Below are positions 60,560 to 64,000 of a stretch of 64,000 bases of DNA, piece by piece. Positions within the stretch are counted from its first letter, which is position 1, and the number at the start of each line of letters is the position of its first letter. The notes below the pieces were generated by a model. That model was not told where the DNA came from, searched no databases, and was given only the letters and a program-made list of their open reading frames with translations. Source of the DNA: Mya arenaria (lineage: Eukaryota; Mollusca; Bivalvia; Myida; Myidae); the NCBI RefSeq assembly GCF_026914265.1, contig NC_069136.1:23062051-23126050 (forward strand), written 5' to 3'. A program made the translations under genes and the position numbers.

Positions 60560-63182
60560 AATAATATGGGGTCACCGCGTGACCTGTTCTGAACATATGC
60601 CGTTGCGCCATCTATGTTTGAGGCGTGATACACTTCTATGTTTTACATGTTCATATTATCACTGAGTAAATGATGTTAACAATACATGTACGTGTTTTCA
60701 AAATGTCTCGTTCAGAAAGACGCATTACTAACGGAACACAATATATTGACTTTAGTAAGAAAGTAAGGCAAACTATTTTAAGAATCCACACGATAATGCT
60801 CCCGGACAGGCCGTGTTCTTTGGAAGGATAGACTATGGCTGGAACAGATGCAGACGTTCGTTTTTGCTTCCGCTTGCGATATTTTTGTCAAACGCATGAT
60901 CCCTAGAAAAATAGAAAAAACACACATGTATATTTAAAGTTCGATTAATCAAATATTTTATCTTCAAGTTCATTTCATGTTCTATTTAAAGATACGTTTG
61001 CCAACATTCCTAAGATCTTAGTCTTAATGGTGACTTAGCAATTCTTATCTATATGTTTCTACGGTAACAAGGCTCAGGTATACTTGAAATTCAAATATAG
61101 CAAAACTAATGATATATATATATAACGTACCTCTAGTTGACTACTTTGCATCTGTTAACACGCTATGTATATCGGGTATCTCGCCTAAATGAACAATCAC
61201 TTCCTTTATCAAAGGAGCTATTACAATTAAGTGTTGGTTTTATAACGATGTGCTTAATCCTCTTTTGATACCGATTATGAGCGTTTCATTATAACTTGGA
61301 CTTTTAAAACAAAACAGAGGACAGAGGTTTGTTAACATCTAGATTTATTTAAAAAGAAAATAACTGTATACACTAATTTATAAACTGTTTAAAATTGTTA
61401 CATAAAGTAAAATACATGTACTCTTTTTGTTGCTTTTTCTTATTAATCGAACTTTATAACTTGGTTTTACAATTTTCATACACTGCATTTACTGTATTTG
61501 AGTGGATTGACCCTGTTTCTGCGGCACGAATATTTCTATATTTAGTTAAACAGTAGAGTCTTAACGAAAAAAGAATCCTTTTCCAAAAACTTTCCTTCAA
61601 CTCTTCTACATGTTCATGTTTTAACATTACGAGTAATACCATGCTGCTACTTCTACGACTGTCACCTGTATATTCTAATGCCATCATTCTATTTTATCAT
61701 TATTATCTAAAAAGTTATAATAATGATTTTTGCATATGTTCCAGGAGAAAGTCACTTTATCTTGCCTACTGTGTTTTGGGGCGATTTAAAGATGCTGTCT
61801 TTGGCAAGGTTACAACATGTGTTTTGATTCTATTGATCGCATCTGGTATGCCCTTTTTCGCTTGCTTTATAATACATTGTATTATACTGTATTAAATACT
61901 TCTTTAATGTAAATTCAATTAAAATGCTTTTTGTAAAATTTCAAATATATTCTTGATATCAGACTTCATATCAAATCATAGAAACTACTTAAAGGGGATT
62001 AAAGAAGTTGAATTGAAAGTGTTTATTGTACACATATTTCGAATAAGAAATTGGTGTTTAGTACGAAAAATACGGTTGTGCGAGCTCATTTTTTATCATC
62101 GTGGAAACCAAAATAAAATAATAACGGGTTGTAATAACCCCTTGAAAAACTTCTCATTATCAAATTACCTTATTAGCATCAAGTGACGACCTAACTGATA
62201 ACTTCGTTGTAAAGAATATTTCAACATTAACACATTAAACGTTTAAATATTGACAACCTTCTTTTTAATGAAGTCAATTTTAAAATCGTGTTTACATGTT
62301 TGTATTTTATAATAATGAATTACATAAAACTCTTCCGGAGTAACTGTATACCGTTGTGTAATGAATATGCAGGCCCATAATATCCGATTATCAATCCTGA
62401 TTCCGTTGTAACATTACATTTTGACCCCTATGAATTTTCGTAACGTATCCGTTAACTAATGACCATTCCACGTGTAAAAGTTTGACCCTCATTAAAAAAC
62501 TGAACAACTGTATTCGGTTCATAGTTCAATTTAAAAAGTTACATTATTAGTCGGTGCGAATGCTAATCACCATTTTTTAACATTTATGTACTTTCCAGGA
62601 TTGTAACGGTAATAAATTTAAATAAGTGCTACCATACTTATTCACTAAAGTAAAAATATGAAATGTTTGCAAAGCCAAGGACTATTGCTGTGCTGATTCT
62701 GGTCAGATATATCAACTTAAAGTTTTGATGCTGATTAATTAACATTTTTCACCATAAAGTTTGATGTCTGTGGGAGCATGACGTCCGACAAAAGTTTCGG
62801 GTCGTCTGATTAATATAAGTGTCACCCATCTTTGCATTGCATACACATAATAATGACTGTTATTAATCAGTAAGGCCTAAAACAGTTATCTGAGTTTAGG
62901 GCAACGTCCTCAAAAATTATATAGAGTGGGGACACATTTTTTAGTCAAGTTAAAACAGCAAAGCAGGTCGCAAATGTTTACCATGACGTTTCGTATATTT
63001 TGTATTCAATTATTCATACCTTTTTTAAATGTTATCAACTAAAAAAGAATTTCACTGTCAACAACAACTAAAAATCGGAACATCGGATTTTATTAGGGTT
63101 AAAACAACTCTATGGTCCCTGGGTTTTGTCAGGTAGAGTCGGGTTGCCCTAAACGTACGAGTATGTGTTGTTGTAGAAAAAA
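60560..63182. other. Near-identical duplicate of 20,075-22,739
   Basis: Differences from copy A are few per kilobase. The small 21,943-21,986 hairpin of copy A is missing here near 62,428. Open frames at 60,322-60,633 and 61,454-61,687 have no recognisable domain. Confidence 0.55.
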
Positions 63183-63426
63183 CATCATTTGCAAAAATCC
63201 ATGGAAACCAGTTATATGTTTTATGCACTTCTGTTAAACCATTAGTAACGGTTTAAGCCTTAAAACATTAATTTTCAAACGGAAATATGAAAATCTACGA
63301 TCTGATTGTTTGTCAGCAATCTTCTATCATTGGTCTGCTGATATTTACACAAAAATTGGCTTTTTCCAAGACAAAAAATAAAAAAAGTTGTAAAAATAGT
63401 ATATCTGTGATAGTGCAGCTTTAAAG
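63183..63426. repeat. MITE-family copy, truncated, in B
   Basis: Duplicate of 22,740-22,983, ending ATCTGTGATAGTGCAGCTTT. Same family as 44,511-44,877. Confidence 0.65.
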
Positions 63427-63866
63427 AGCCCCACCTTCGTTTTATTACCGGAGTTTGATAAGTTGAGCGTAGCGGCGTATACTGCGCTATGTTTCATTTA
63501 AAAGTATGAAAAAATAGTGAAGTTATCTTTGTTTAAAGTCCTCGTTCGAAGCAAAATGTTGCCCTCCGACTTAGCATTTATGACGCAATTTGTACGTGGT
63601 ATACACACACTGTAAATGAGGCGTTAATATTTCCAATTATTTAACCAATCGGATGATTATATTTCTTTCGTAATCATAACATTTGACACAGTTGCATGAT
63701 CTGATTCATTTTGGGCACATGCCTGGTTGGTAGGTCCAGATAAAACGCTTCTAGGAGTATACTTTACATTAATTTGTGCTGGCTGATTAGTTCATTTTAT
63801 TATGGTCATAATACGGCGCATAAAAATGGCTTAAGTCGTACACTGCCTTGATTGTTTTCAGTTTGA

Positions 63867-63966
63867 CGGTCATGGATTTGTTTACAAGGGCCACACACTA
63901 CCGGTGTGGTTTACAAGAGCATGTATGACGTCGGATGTCGCTCACCAACTAAGGCTTCCATTGGAG
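63867..63966 (+). pseudogene. First recognisable exon block of VWDE-like locus, copy B (partial)
   Basis: Matches 23,424-23,523 with three base differences. In the same frame it reads GCRSPTKASIG, followed by a GTCAGT donor. The upstream in-frame TGA is shared with copy A, so either the true acceptor lies downstream of it or the lesion predates the duplication. The rest of the locus lies beyond the window. Confidence 0.4.
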
Positions 63967-64000
63967 GTCAGTTAAAGGGGAGGGTTCGAGTGAAAATAAT

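Noticed and set aside
60322-60633. 103-codon minus-strand frame
   Set aside because: It spans the LTR-like segment, has no domain and is not maintained as one frame in the copy A counterpart.

Overview
This window looks like nuclear DNA of a metazoan, most likely a bivalve mollusc. It is AT-rich, intron-containing and crowded with transposon relics. It carries intron-split TNF-superfamily ligand genes and a tandem-repeat element with TTATGCCCCC ends that I associate with bivalve genomes. The species cannot be named from sequence alone.

The main architecture is a large tandem segmental duplication. Copy A runs from about 1.07 kb to beyond 23.56 kb, and copy B from about 40.76 kb to the window end. 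Each copy holds one four-exon TNF ligand gene on the + strand (A: 9,192-11,057; B: 45,429-47,315). The two genes have identical exon lengths, identical intron phases and roughly 85% protein identity over the ligand domain. Both copies also reach a Cys-rich VWDE-like extracellular gene, seen in A at 23.4-26.7 kb; B shows only its first recognisable exon before the window ends. Copies A and B differ by clean insertions whose empty sites survive in the other copy. A alone carries a 1.5-kb foldback element (5,641-7,154), a 664-bp pogo-like element (14,058-14,721) and a 4.2-kb block with inverted gene fragments around a minus-strand LINE relic (about 1.33-5.56 kb). B alone carries a 4,956-bp PIF/Harbinger transposon (49,362-54,317) and a cluster of small elements in the TNF promoter region (44.5-45.35 kb). 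Divergence is uneven: about 10% around the TNF genes and about 1% at 20-23.5 kb versus 60.5-64 kb.

Between the copies (26.7-40.7 kb) lies repeat-rich DNA: two broken tyrosine-recombinase (DUF3504/Crypton-like) fossils, a diverged third copy of a segment of the unit, a local tandem duplication interrupted by a 5'-truncated LINE, and a GC-richer duplicated module followed by a minisatellite. That LINE is itself interrupted by a tandem-repeat element. No tRNA, rRNA, CRISPR or bacterial-type operon was seen. The only genes I regard as probably functional are the two TNF ligands. The VWDE-like locus is real in origin but has frame problems. Everything else coding is transposon-derived or unrecognised. 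Exons, splice sites and percent identities were read by eye and are estimates where so stated.
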